From positions 54,513 to 118,512 of the forward strand of contig JAOABQ010000011.1 in the NCBI GenBank assembly GCA_026418275.1: a stretch of 64,000 nt of DNA, written 5' to 3'. Shown here piece by piece: positions 33,770 through 40,692 of the stretch. The translations under genes and the position numbers were made by a program. Origin of the DNA: Clostridia bacterium. GTDB lineage: Bacteria > Bacillota > Clostridia > Acetivibrionales > DSM-2933. Every line of letters starts with the position of its first letter. The stretch's first letter is position 1. The notes beneath the pieces are model-generated. The model was not told where the DNA came from, ran no database searches, and saw only the letters and a list, made by a program, of their open reading frames with translations.

Positions 33770-34498
33770 ATGACAAAAGAGAAGATAAAAAAGGTTTTGG
33801 AGAAAGATCTTTTCAAGCCGGTCAGTGAATACCTTAAAAGTCAAGGCTATACCATTTACAGTGAGGTTAAAAATTGTGATATTACAGCTAGAAAGGGCGA
33901 AGACCTTATTATCGTTGAGCTTAAAACAAGTCTTAATATCACATTGCTGGTTCAGGCAACACAGCGGCAAAAGGCGGCTGATTCGGTCTATGTCGCTGTT
34001 CCATACCCTAAAGGGGGAACTTATAAATCATCCTGGAGGGGAATATGCCATTTGGTAAAACGGCTGGAGCTTGGGCTAATTTTGGTGCGGTTTGAAGAGG
34101 AAAATGCTTCCGTCGAAGTCGCATTTCACCCTTGTGTTCTTGAAAAGAAGGCAAATAAAAAAGCTAGAAGAAGCATTATAAGAGAAATGAACGGACGTAC
34201 AGGGGATTATAACATAGGTGGAAGCACAAGAACAAAGCTGATGACAGCCTACAGGGAAAATGCAGTGTATATAGCCTGCTGTCTTGAAAAGTTTGGGCCT
34301 CTCCCGCCGGTAAAATTAAAGAGAATTGGAACAGGCTCTAAAACGCAGTCCATCTTATCAAAAAACTATTACGGCTGGTTTGAAAAAATTGAAAAGGGGA
34401 TATATAGACTCCATCCGGCTGGGACGGAAGCATTGGAGCAGTATTCCGAGCTTGCGGCATACTATAGGGAGAAAATAAGAGATATCCATGAGGTTTAG
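33770..34498 (+). CDS. DUF2161 PD-(D/E)XK-type phosphodiesterase-fold protein
   Basis: A 242-residue protein of the DUF2161 family, which belongs to the restriction-endonuclease-like fold. The nuclease core is visible at residues 25-60 as CDITARKGEDLIIVELKTSL, giving the D-x(n)-E-x-K pattern. A second conserved part, ADSVYVAVPYPKGG, follows. The C-terminal 90 residues are helical and contain an NYYGWFEKIEKGIYRLHPAG segment resembling a winged-helix end. It starts 27 bp after the PhzF-like gene and is probably cotranscribed. No defence genes are adjacent. The biological role is unknown. Confidence 0.82.
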   Translation: MTKEKIKKVLEKDLFKPVSEYLKSQGYTIYSEVKNCDITARKGEDLIIVELKTSLNITLLVQATQRQKAADSVYVAVPYPKGGTYKSSWRGICHLVKRLELGLILVRFEEENASVEVAFHPCVLEKKANKKARRSIIREMNGRTGDYNIGGSTRTKLMTAYRENAVYIACCLEKFGPLPPVKLKRIGTGSKTQSILSKNYYGWFEKIEKGIYRLHPAGTEALEQYSELAAYYREKIRDIHEV

Positions 34499-34574
34499 GT
34501 TGGATATTGACATGAGATTATTTGCATAGTAATATAATGTTAATTAAACAAATTATGAAAATACTATGATGGGG

Positions 34575-34820
34575 AATAGTAGCCATAAGTGCGATTTGAG
34601 AGAGCTGCCGGAGGGTGTAAGGCAGTATCGGCTTGGGTGAAGCTCGCTCCGGAGTTTTCAGGCAGAAAGGGTTTATGTATGCCTGAACGGATTCTACCGT
34701 TATCGGAAGTGCATAATCAGCACACCAAAGTGGATGCATATGTTGCATCAATTAGAGTGGTACCGCGGAAGTAACGCCTTTCGTCTCTTGTTTTGAGACA
34801 AAAGGCGTTTTATATTTTTT
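34575..34820 (+). promoter_or_regulatory. T-box riboswitch upstream of acyl-CoA ligase
   Basis: A full T-box leader is present. Stem I has an AGTA loop-E half (about 34577-34580) and the AG bulge GAGAGAGCTGCC with its distal arm. The T-box core AGAGTGGTACCGCGG lies at 34754-34768, and the terminator AACGCCTTT...AAAGGCGTT plus a T-run at 34773-34820. The GAA of the specifier loop is at 34639-34641, followed by GCTCGC. The specifier is then GCU (Ala) if it follows GAA directly, as calibrated on the hisS leader, or CUC (Leu) with a one-base offset. The TGGT of the T-box fits a tRNA with discriminator A, true of both. Confidence 0.88.
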
Positions 34821-34862
34821 GTAAACAATAACTTAAGTGAATATTTTTAGTGGGGTGTCGAA

Positions 34863-36527
34863 ATGAATCAATTAATGGAAATTACCGTTGGAGACTTACT
34901 TGACCAAATGGCCGACAAGTATCCTGACCATGACGCTGTTCTATACACGGATAGGCCTTTTAGAAAAACTTATTCAGAATTCAGAGATCTTTGCGATGAG
35001 GTTGCAAAGGGTATGATGGCAATGGGGATAAAAAAGGGCGATCATGTTGCTATATGGGCTACCAATCACCCCGAGTGGATTCTTGCGTTGTTTGCAACAG
35101 CGAAAATTGGGGCGGTACTGGTTACAGTAAATACGAATTATAAGATTTTTGAATTGGAATATCTTTTAAGGCAGTCCGATTCAATGACTTTGATATTAAC
35201 CGATGGATTTAAGGACTCAAATTATATAGATATCATCAATGATCTTTGCCCTGAACTAAAAACATCTGAACCGGGGAAATTAAACAACCATTCCCTTCCT
35301 TTCCTGAAAAATGTTATTTATGTAGGAGATAAGAAGGTTCCGGGAATGCATGCTTGGAATGACTTGTATGAAATGGCATCCCAGGTAACGGATGAAGAAT
35401 TGGAAAGAAGGCAGAAGGATCTGCATTTTCATGAGGTTATCAATATGCAGTATACATCCGGAACCACAGGTTTCCCTAAAGGGGTTATGTTAACACATTA
35501 TAATATTGTAAACAACGGTATGTGTATTGGGGACTGTATGAATTTTAGCCATGAAGACAAGCTTTGCATCCCTGTTCCGCTGTTTCACTGCTTTGGTCTT
35601 GTATTGGGTGTAATGGCTTGTGTTACCCATGGGACCACCATGGTTCCCATCGAATATTATCAACCGCTTAAGGTTATGGAAGCCATACAAAATGAAGGAT
35701 GTACTGCTGTACATGGTGTACCGACTATGTTTATTGCAATGCTGGAACATCCTGATTTTAGTAAATTTAAATTCCCCAAGCTAAGAACAGGGATTATGGC
35801 AGGGTCACCTTGCCCTGTAAAGGTAATGAAACAGGTTGTAGAGCTTATGGGGGCAAAGGAGATAACCATTGCTTACGGACAGACCGAGGCTTCTCCTGTT
35901 TGTACACAAACCAGGGTAGATGACAGTATTGAACTTAGAGTTTCAACGGTAGGTAGAGCGCTTCCGGCTATTGAATGTAAAGTTGTGGATCCTGCTACAA
36001 ATGAAGAGGTTTTACCGGGTGTCCAGGGGGAATTTGTGGCAAGAGGGTACAATGTAATGAAAGGATACTATAAAATGGCTGAAGCCACCGCTCAGGCGAT
36101 TGATGAGGATGGTTGGCTGCATACCGGAGACTTGGCGACGATGGATGAAAACGGCTATTATAAAATTACCGGACGTATTAAGGATATGATTATTAGAGGC
36201 GGGGAAAATATTTATCCGAAAGAAATCGAGGAGTTTTTATATACTCACCCTTCCATTAGGGATGTACAAGTAATTGGTGTTCCAAGTAAAGAATATGGTG
36301 AGGAAGTAATGGCTTGCATTATTCTTAAGGAAGGTGAAAATGTTACTTCCGATCAAATAAAGGAATTTGTAAAAGGGCATATGGCAAGGCATAAAACCCC
36401 TAAGTTTATAAAGTTTTTAGATGCTTTCCCTATGACAGCCAGTGGTAAAATTCAGAAATATAAACTGAGGGAAATGGCTATTGATGAGCTTGGACTTCAA
36501 GATGCAGCTGCTATAGAGACAGCTTAA
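34863..36527 (+). CDS. AMP-forming acyl-CoA synthetase/ligase
   Basis: A 554-residue adenylate-forming enzyme that activates a carboxylic acid to its CoA thioester with ATP. Motifs in order: the P-loop YTSGTTGFPKGVMLTHYN (about residue 198), AYGQTEASP, the hinge TGDLATMDENGYYKITGRIKD, GGENIYPKEIEEF and the C-terminal ASGKIQKYKLRE with the catalytic Lys. Overall it resembles FadD/YngI-type medium-chain or branched-chain acyl-CoA ligases. It is the only gene behind a T-box leader, which is odd because T-boxes normally serve tRNA synthetase, amino acid synthesis or uptake genes. This suggests that its acid substrate feeds an amino acid pathway. A GGGG-rich ribosome binding site precedes the ATG. 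Confidence 0.93.
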   Translation: MNQLMEITVGDLLDQMADKYPDHDAVLYTDRPFRKTYSEFRDLCDEVAKGMMAMGIKKGDHVAIWATNHPEWILALFATAKIGAVLVTVNTNYKIFELEYLLRQSDSMTLILTDGFKDSNYIDIINDLCPELKTSEPGKLNNHSLPFLKNVIYVGDKKVPGMHAWNDLYEMASQVTDEELERRQKDLHFHEVINMQYTSGTTGFPKGVMLTHYNIVNNGMCIGDCMNFSHEDKLCIPVPLFHCFGLVLGVMACVTHGTTMVPIEYYQPLKVMEAIQNEGCTAVHGVPTMFIAMLEHPDFSKFKFPKLRTGIMAGSPCPVKVMKQVVELMGAKEITIAYGQTEASPVCTQTRVDDSIELRVSTVGRALPAIECKVVDPATNEEVLPGVQGEFVARGYNVMKGYYKMAEATAQAIDEDGWLHTGDLATMDENGYYKITGRIKDMIIRGGENIYPKEIEEFLYTHPSIRDVQVIGVPSKEYGEEVMACIILKEGENVTSDQIKEFVKGHMARHKTPKFIKFLDAFPMTASGKIQKYKLREMAIDELGLQDAAAIETA

Positions 36528-36651
36528 AGTAGAAAAGTATGGGAAATTTTTGAATTCCGAATGAAATCTTAAAAAAGCCTACATTCGGATAAGAAATAAA
36601 TCTATATGATGCACAAGCAGCGAGGCGGTTCTTATTAACCAACAAAAAGTT

Positions 36652-36721
36652 TTGACAAATGGGCTTATTTAAAATATGATATTAAATGTGATAAATATGA
36701 ATATTCATATTTATCACATTT
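36652..36721 (+). promoter_or_regulatory. Promoter with 38-bp perfect palindrome
   Basis: TTGACA (36652-36657) and TATGAT (36675-36680) have a 17-bp spacer. A perfect 38-bp palindrome (36684-36721, centre GAATATTC) begins 4 bp after the -10, so it covers the start site. It is followed by TTGTTT, so it could be an operator or a start-site hairpin. The leader of about 160 bases to the next gene shows no riboswitch I recognise. Confidence 0.7.
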
Positions 36722-36880
36722 TGTTTAATGTCAAAAAATGAATTGAACACTTTTATTACTCATCCAATGATTTAACTGATTCTGAATGCATTGTTTTCAC
36801 CAAGTGGTGGATTTAAGCACATATTATAAAGTTTTTCATCAGTATATTGGTTTATTGTATGAATTTTCCTGGGAGGGTTT

Positions 36881-38209
36881 TTGTTGAATAGTTTTCTTAA
36901 AGAGATAAGAGATAAAATCCTTGTTTATGACGGTTCAAAGGGAACTATGCTACATAAATTTGGAATGAAAGGCGGGGAGTGTCCGGAGTTATGGAATGTT
37001 ACCCGCAGCAGTGAAGTAAAAAAGGTGTATAGTTCGTATAAAGAAGCAGGTGCAAATGTTATACAAACCAATACATTTCAAGGAAATAGGCTGAAGTTGG
37101 AGGAGTATGGGCTTGGTGACAAGACATACGAATTAAATATTGAAGCTGTTCGTTTGGCTAGGGAGGTCATGGGAAAGGACGGGTTTGTAGCTGCATCCAT
37201 CGGACCCTTGGGTAAATTGTTTGAACCTTCAGGCGATTTGACTTTTGAGGCGGCTTATGAAACTTTTAAAGAACAAGTAAGAGCAGTTGTAGATGGTGGA
37301 GCAGATATCATAAACTTTGAGACCTTTACCGACTTAGCTGAAATGAGGGCGGCACTTATTGCAGCCAAAGAAGTTTGCGACCTTCCTGTAATATGCTCCA
37401 TTGCATTTGAGGCCAATGGAAGAACCCTTATGGGAACCAATCCTTATGTAGCTGCAGTAGTTTTAAAAGCTTTGGGTGCAGACATGATCGGGACGAACTG
37501 CTCACTAGGTCCGGAACAATTGTTGGATATCATTAAAAAAATGAGTGAGGTCGGCGGTATTCACTTAAGCGTGAAACCCAATGCTGGACTGCCTGAGCTT
37601 GTAAACGGTGAAACTGTATTTAAGGAGTCGCCTGAGAAATTTGCCGCTTTGACAAAAGAGTTTGTAAAATACGGAGTAAGGCTTATTGGAGGGTGCTGTG
37701 GCACCACGCCGGAATTTATAAAGGCTATAAAAAGTGAGATTGATAGGGTGGAAATTCCAAAAGTGCCGGGAAAAACTGAACAGGTTATTACCTCTCAAGT
37801 TAAACTGCTTAACATTGAAAGGTTGGAGAAAATCCGGGCAGGACAAATCAATGCAGACCTTGACAAGGAGTTCTTAGAGGAAGTCAAAAAGGGCAATATG
37901 GATTATGTGGTTGATAAGGCCATCGATTTATCCTGTGAGGGTTTTGATGCCATATATGTAAAAATTGATAAGATAGGCCAATGGCCAGAGTTTGTTAATG
38001 GAGTGATTAACACAGCGCAAAGTTATATTAAAGAGCCGTTTATTGTTGAGTCCAATATCCCGGAAGTGTTAGAGGATATTTTAAGAGTTTATAAAGGAAA
38101 AGCAGGAATTGTTTTAAATCATTGTTCCAGTGAAAAGATGGAAAAATTACTTTTGGTTGCAAAGAAATATGGAAGCACAGTTATTGATGGAAGTATGATA
38201 GAAATGTAG
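36881..38209 (+). CDS. Homocysteine S-methyltransferase-like protein with partial pterin-barrel-like C-terminus
   Basis: A 442-residue protein. Residues 1-285 are a homocysteine-binding barrel as at the N-terminus of MetH and in BHMT/MmuM: YDGSKGTMLHKFGM, GANVIQTNTFQGN, and the three zinc ligands in GTNCSLGPEQ and GGCCGTTPEF. The last 150 or so residues (from LLNIERLEKIRAGQ onward) resemble part of the pterin-binding barrel of corrinoid methyltransferases (PFIVESNIPEVLEDIL, YKGKAGIVLNHCS), but it is about half the normal size. Cobalamin and activation domains are absent. It may use a different methyl donor or act with a separate corrinoid protein. The start is TTG 36881 after GGGAGGG. Confidence 0.82.
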   Translation: MLNSFLKEIRDKILVYDGSKGTMLHKFGMKGGECPELWNVTRSSEVKKVYSSYKEAGANVIQTNTFQGNRLKLEEYGLGDKTYELNIEAVRLAREVMGKDGFVAASIGPLGKLFEPSGDLTFEAAYETFKEQVRAVVDGGADIINFETFTDLAEMRAALIAAKEVCDLPVICSIAFEANGRTLMGTNPYVAAVVLKALGADMIGTNCSLGPEQLLDIIKKMSEVGGIHLSVKPNAGLPELVNGETVFKESPEKFAALTKEFVKYGVRLIGGCCGTTPEFIKAIKSEIDRVEIPKVPGKTEQVITSQVKLLNIERLEKIRAGQINADLDKEFLEEVKKGNMDYVVDKAIDLSCEGFDAIYVKIDKIGQWPEFVNGVINTAQSYIKEPFIVESNIPEVLEDILRVYKGKAGIVLNHCSSEKMEKLLLVAKKYGSTVIDGSMIEM

Positions 38210-38239
38210 CTGGCTGTCCTTTATTTGTGGAGGAGGCAT

Positions 38240-38962
38240 ATGAAAGTACTTGCTATTAATGGAAGTCCCAATAGGGATGGTTTTACTGCGTCATTACTGG
38301 ATATGCTGCTTGAAGTATGTGGGAATGCCGGAGCTGATTGTGAGCGGGTCAATATTTCAGATTATACGATGGGTGAATGCGGAGGATGCGGTAAGTGCGT
38401 TAAAAACGGGGTATGCTGTCAAAATGATGACTATGTACAGTTAAAGGCAAAAATGATTGATGCTGACGGGATTATTATAGGGAGTCCTTACTATGCCGGA
38501 AAACCTACTGAAGAATTAAAGTTGTTTATGGATAGACTGTTTTTATCAAGTGCCTATTACTGCTATTTTAAACATAAATATGTAGTTGGTGTTTCAACCA
38601 GTGCCGTCAATGATCCTAAAAAAGTAGCCAAATACTGTGCTGATATTGGTAAGTTGGGAGCAATGGGTGGAGCTATTGTGTCCGGCTTACTCTATGAATG
38701 TACTGTAACCAGAATGGATATAAAAGATATAGGAAGTGATCAGGAGATTAAGGAACGTGTTTTTGAGGTTGGTAATAAACTGATAAAAGATATTGAAAGT
38801 AAATATATCCCGGGTTTTTATAAGCTTAGGTGTTGGTTTTTCAGTAAATGGAGAGGGTATGTTGCTGCTAAAATCGTTGGACTCTTTGATGGGATTCGCA
38901 GCCGTGCAGTTAGCTTTTGTGAAAATAAGGGTTGGATAAAAAAATTAAACCGTATTGAATGA
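38240..38962 (+). CDS. Flavodoxin-like NAD(P)H-dependent FMN oxidoreductase
   Basis: A 240-residue iron-sulfur-flavoprotein-type reductase. The N-terminus MKVLAINGSPNRDGFT is the FMN phosphate loop, followed by ECGGCGKCVKNGVCCQNDDY, a Cys cluster of the kind that binds a 4Fe-4S centre in this family, and IIIGSPYYAGKPTEELKLFMDR. The C-terminal 50 residues carry a basic, aromatic-rich tail (KLRCWFFSKWRGY). ATG 38240 follows GGAGG. It sits 30 bp after the homocysteine methyltransferase-like gene and may be cotranscribed, possibly to keep a methyltransferase partner reduced; this is inference. Confidence 0.85.
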   Translation: MKVLAINGSPNRDGFTASLLDMLLEVCGNAGADCERVNISDYTMGECGGCGKCVKNGVCCQNDDYVQLKAKMIDADGIIIGSPYYAGKPTEELKLFMDRLFLSSAYYCYFKHKYVVGVSTSAVNDPKKVAKYCADIGKLGAMGGAIVSGLLYECTVTRMDIKDIGSDQEIKERVFEVGNKLIKDIESKYIPGFYKLRCWFFSKWRGYVAAKIVGLFDGIRSRAVSFCENKGWIKKLNRIE

Positions 38963-38967
38963 TTTTT

Positions 38968-39012
38968 AAATAGAGAAGAGGTCTTGATTTGTCAGGACCT
39001 CTTTCTCTATTT
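38968..39012 (+). terminator. Terminator after flavoprotein gene
   Basis: A long stem (38968-38986 with 38993-39012; AAATAGAGA and GAGGTC blocks both paired) with A/T flanks. The following gene-free stretch up to 39280 shows no element I can support. Confidence 0.85.
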
Positions 39013-39280
39013 GGTTAACATGTAACTTGAAAAAAGTGAAAATTCAAATAAAAAGATTATAACTACCCCCTGAAAAAAATTATTATACCCGAACAAATAT
39101 AATAATACATACATTTCATTTTGACGGGCACCAATGAATACTTTTCCTATGGACATAATGAATGGTTGTACATCGTTCTTTGAATTATTATTTCGTATAT
39201 TTTATCTGGACAGTAAAGTAAATACAACTTTGTAGCTATTAGAGAGTATAAATTGTTTTTATGTAGTAGGGGGGAATGCT

Positions 39281-39745
39281 ATGCAAGGGGACCTTAAAGC
39301 AGGAGAAAAGTTGACTAGAGATAAAATTGATTTGTTAGATAGAAAGAAGCTTTTTTCCTATATAAACCAAGAGGTATATAAAGGTTTGGAGATCATACCA
39401 CAAAATGGAATAATTAAAGGCCAGTCGAGGGAAAGTAGAAAGAAATATGAAATAATCGACTGTATTAGCGATAAATATTTTAAGCTGAGTCCAATTGTTA
39501 TCTATGATGAGGAACTAAAGGATTGGACGATTGCCTTAGATGAGTTGAATTTATTTGGTGAAGGGGCTACATATGTAGAAGCAGTAGAGAACCTTATTGA
39601 TTGTATATTGGATTATGAAAGTTATTCCATGGAGCAGATTGAGAAAATTTCCAGGGCAGAAAGCCTTGAAAATCAGCTCTATTTAAGAAGGATTATCTCT
39701 TGCAACAGGGATAGAAAAAGAATTAGGGAAGAACTGGGATTATAA
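39281..39745 (+). CDS. Unrecognised 154-residue protein
   Basis: A predicted cytoplasmic protein of no family I can name with confidence. The N-terminal 60 residues are charged. The centre (YFKLSPIVIYDEELKDWTIA, then FGEGATYVEAVENLIDCIL) has the alternation of strands and a helix seen in HicB-like or Phd-like antitoxin folds, but no toxin gene is adjacent. The C-terminus is a basic helix (RRIISCNRDRKRIREELG). GGGGGG precedes the ATG. It is a single-gene unit ending at a bidirectional terminator. Confidence 0.65.
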   Translation: MQGDLKAGEKLTRDKIDLLDRKKLFSYINQEVYKGLEIIPQNGIIKGQSRESRKKYEIIDCISDKYFKLSPIVIYDEELKDWTIALDELNLFGEGATYVEAVENLIDCILDYESYSMEQIEKISRAESLENQLYLRRIISCNRDRKRIREELGL

Positions 39746-39765
39746 AATGAGTCAAATGTTAAAGT

Positions 39766-39820
39766 ATTCCAAGATAAAAAAATCCTACCCTTTAAGGGTA
39801 GGATTTTTTTATCTTGGAAT
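39766..39820. terminator. Bidirectional terminator, near-perfect 55-bp palindrome
   Basis: Two arms of about 25 bp pair around a TTTAA loop, with an A7 run on the left and a T7 run on the right. It lies between convergent genes and overlaps the last codons of the minus-strand gene. Confidence 0.9.
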
Positions 39821-40582
39821 GAGTCTTAATTCCATCCAGTCAAATGCAATCCAATCAGTAGGTCCTGTATCAGAGGTGTTTACGATGACTACTTGATTAT
39901 TTCTTCTTAAATTTCTTATATCAAATGTCAAAGGCCGCCAGTTGGTGAATCTTCCTCCGACAGGTACTCCATGTTCTAAAGGTACCCGGCCGGTATGAAC
40001 AACGTTACCGTTAATGGTAATTCTGGCAGAATAACGGTTTACAGGGACATTAGCGTGATCATCCAAAACGGCACGGATTACAATTTGTGCCCTCAAATTG
40101 CCCGGCACAAATAAGTAGGAAGGAACTTGAAAAGTCCATGTACCGCGGTTTCCGGTATATAATATGTCTGCATTGCCGCTTGGGTTCCCGTAATTAGGAT
40201 AGCCTGTTAACTCTTTAAATAGAGTAATAGATGGAGTTGCCGGGTTATTGCTTAACACCGGTTGTTGGCGTGTGTTATCAAAATCATTTTCCAACAAATC
40301 TACATCTTCTATATCCCCGATATCATCCAAATTATCCAGATTATCCATATAGAGTGTATTGGGCATCATGGGGTTTCCTACAAATGGGCAAACCGGAATT
40401 GTAGGCTGTATGGGTTGCATCGGCTGCATGGGCTGCATCGGTTGCACGGGTTGCAAAGGCTGTACAGGTTGTAAAGGCTGCATGGGCTGCGCAGGCTGCA
40501 TCGGTGGCAATGGGGCTGCCGCAGGCATCATCGTACTATTTCTTATATCTGTCACAAAGGGAAAACTATAGTAAGGAAACAT
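39809..40582 (-). CDS. Protein with PMQ-type tripeptide repeats and a jelly-roll-like C-terminal domain
   Basis: A 257-residue protein with no signal peptide. The N-terminal third holds about 14 tandem Pro-x-Gln tripeptides (x is Met, Leu, Val, Ala or Ile; about residues 23-60), encoded by 9-base units. An acidic Asp/Asn-rich stretch follows (DNLDNLDDIGDIEDVDLLEND). The C-terminal 130 residues are beta-rich (GTWTFQVPSYLFVPGNL, ARITINGNVVHTGRVPLEHG, DWIAFDWMELRL) and look like a carbohydrate-binding-module-type or spore-coat-type beta sandwich. I do not recognise a named family. Proline- and methionine-rich repeats plus a binding domain suggest a spore or cell surface layer component. AGGAGG precedes the ATG. 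Confidence 0.75.
   Translation of the reverse strand: MFPYYSFPFVTDIRNSTMMPAAAPLPPMQPAQPMQPLQPVQPLQPVQPMQPMQPMQPIQPTIPVCPFVGNPMMPNTLYMDNLDNLDDIGDIEDVDLLENDFDNTRQQPVLSNNPATPSITLFKELTGYPNYGNPSGNADILYTGNRGTWTFQVPSYLFVPGNLRAQIVIRAVLDDHANVPVNRYSARITINGNVVHTGRVPLEHGVPVGGRFTNWRPLTFDIRNLRRNNQVVIVNTSDTGPTDWIAFDWMELRLIPR
40440..40510 (-). repeat. 9-bp tandem repeat tract encoding Pro-x-Gln
   Basis: About eight or more units of a degenerate nonamer (on the plus strand GGCTGCATG-like) run without interruption inside the coding region. Such tracts can gain or lose whole codon triplets in frame. Confidence 0.8.
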
Positions 40583-40692
40583 AATAGAGATCCTCCTTTT
40601 TAAAATCAGTGATAAATGTTTTTAATCCATAATATTCAAGAAGGGTATATTATGTTACCGGATTATATTCATTTAATTTACTAAACTTATGT

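Noticed and set aside
34589..34774. Plus-strand 61-codon frame before the acyl-CoA ligase
   Set aside because: It lies wholly inside the T-box leader.
40440..40510. Possible CRISPR-like repetitive tract
   Set aside because: Units are 9 bp with no spacers and keep a reading frame; no cas genes in the window.
40359..40571. Plus-strand frame with many Gly-Cys pairs, resembling a small Cys-rich peptide
   Set aside because: It is the exact antisense of the Pro-x-Gln repeat tract in the well-supported minus-strand gene and has no ribosome binding site.
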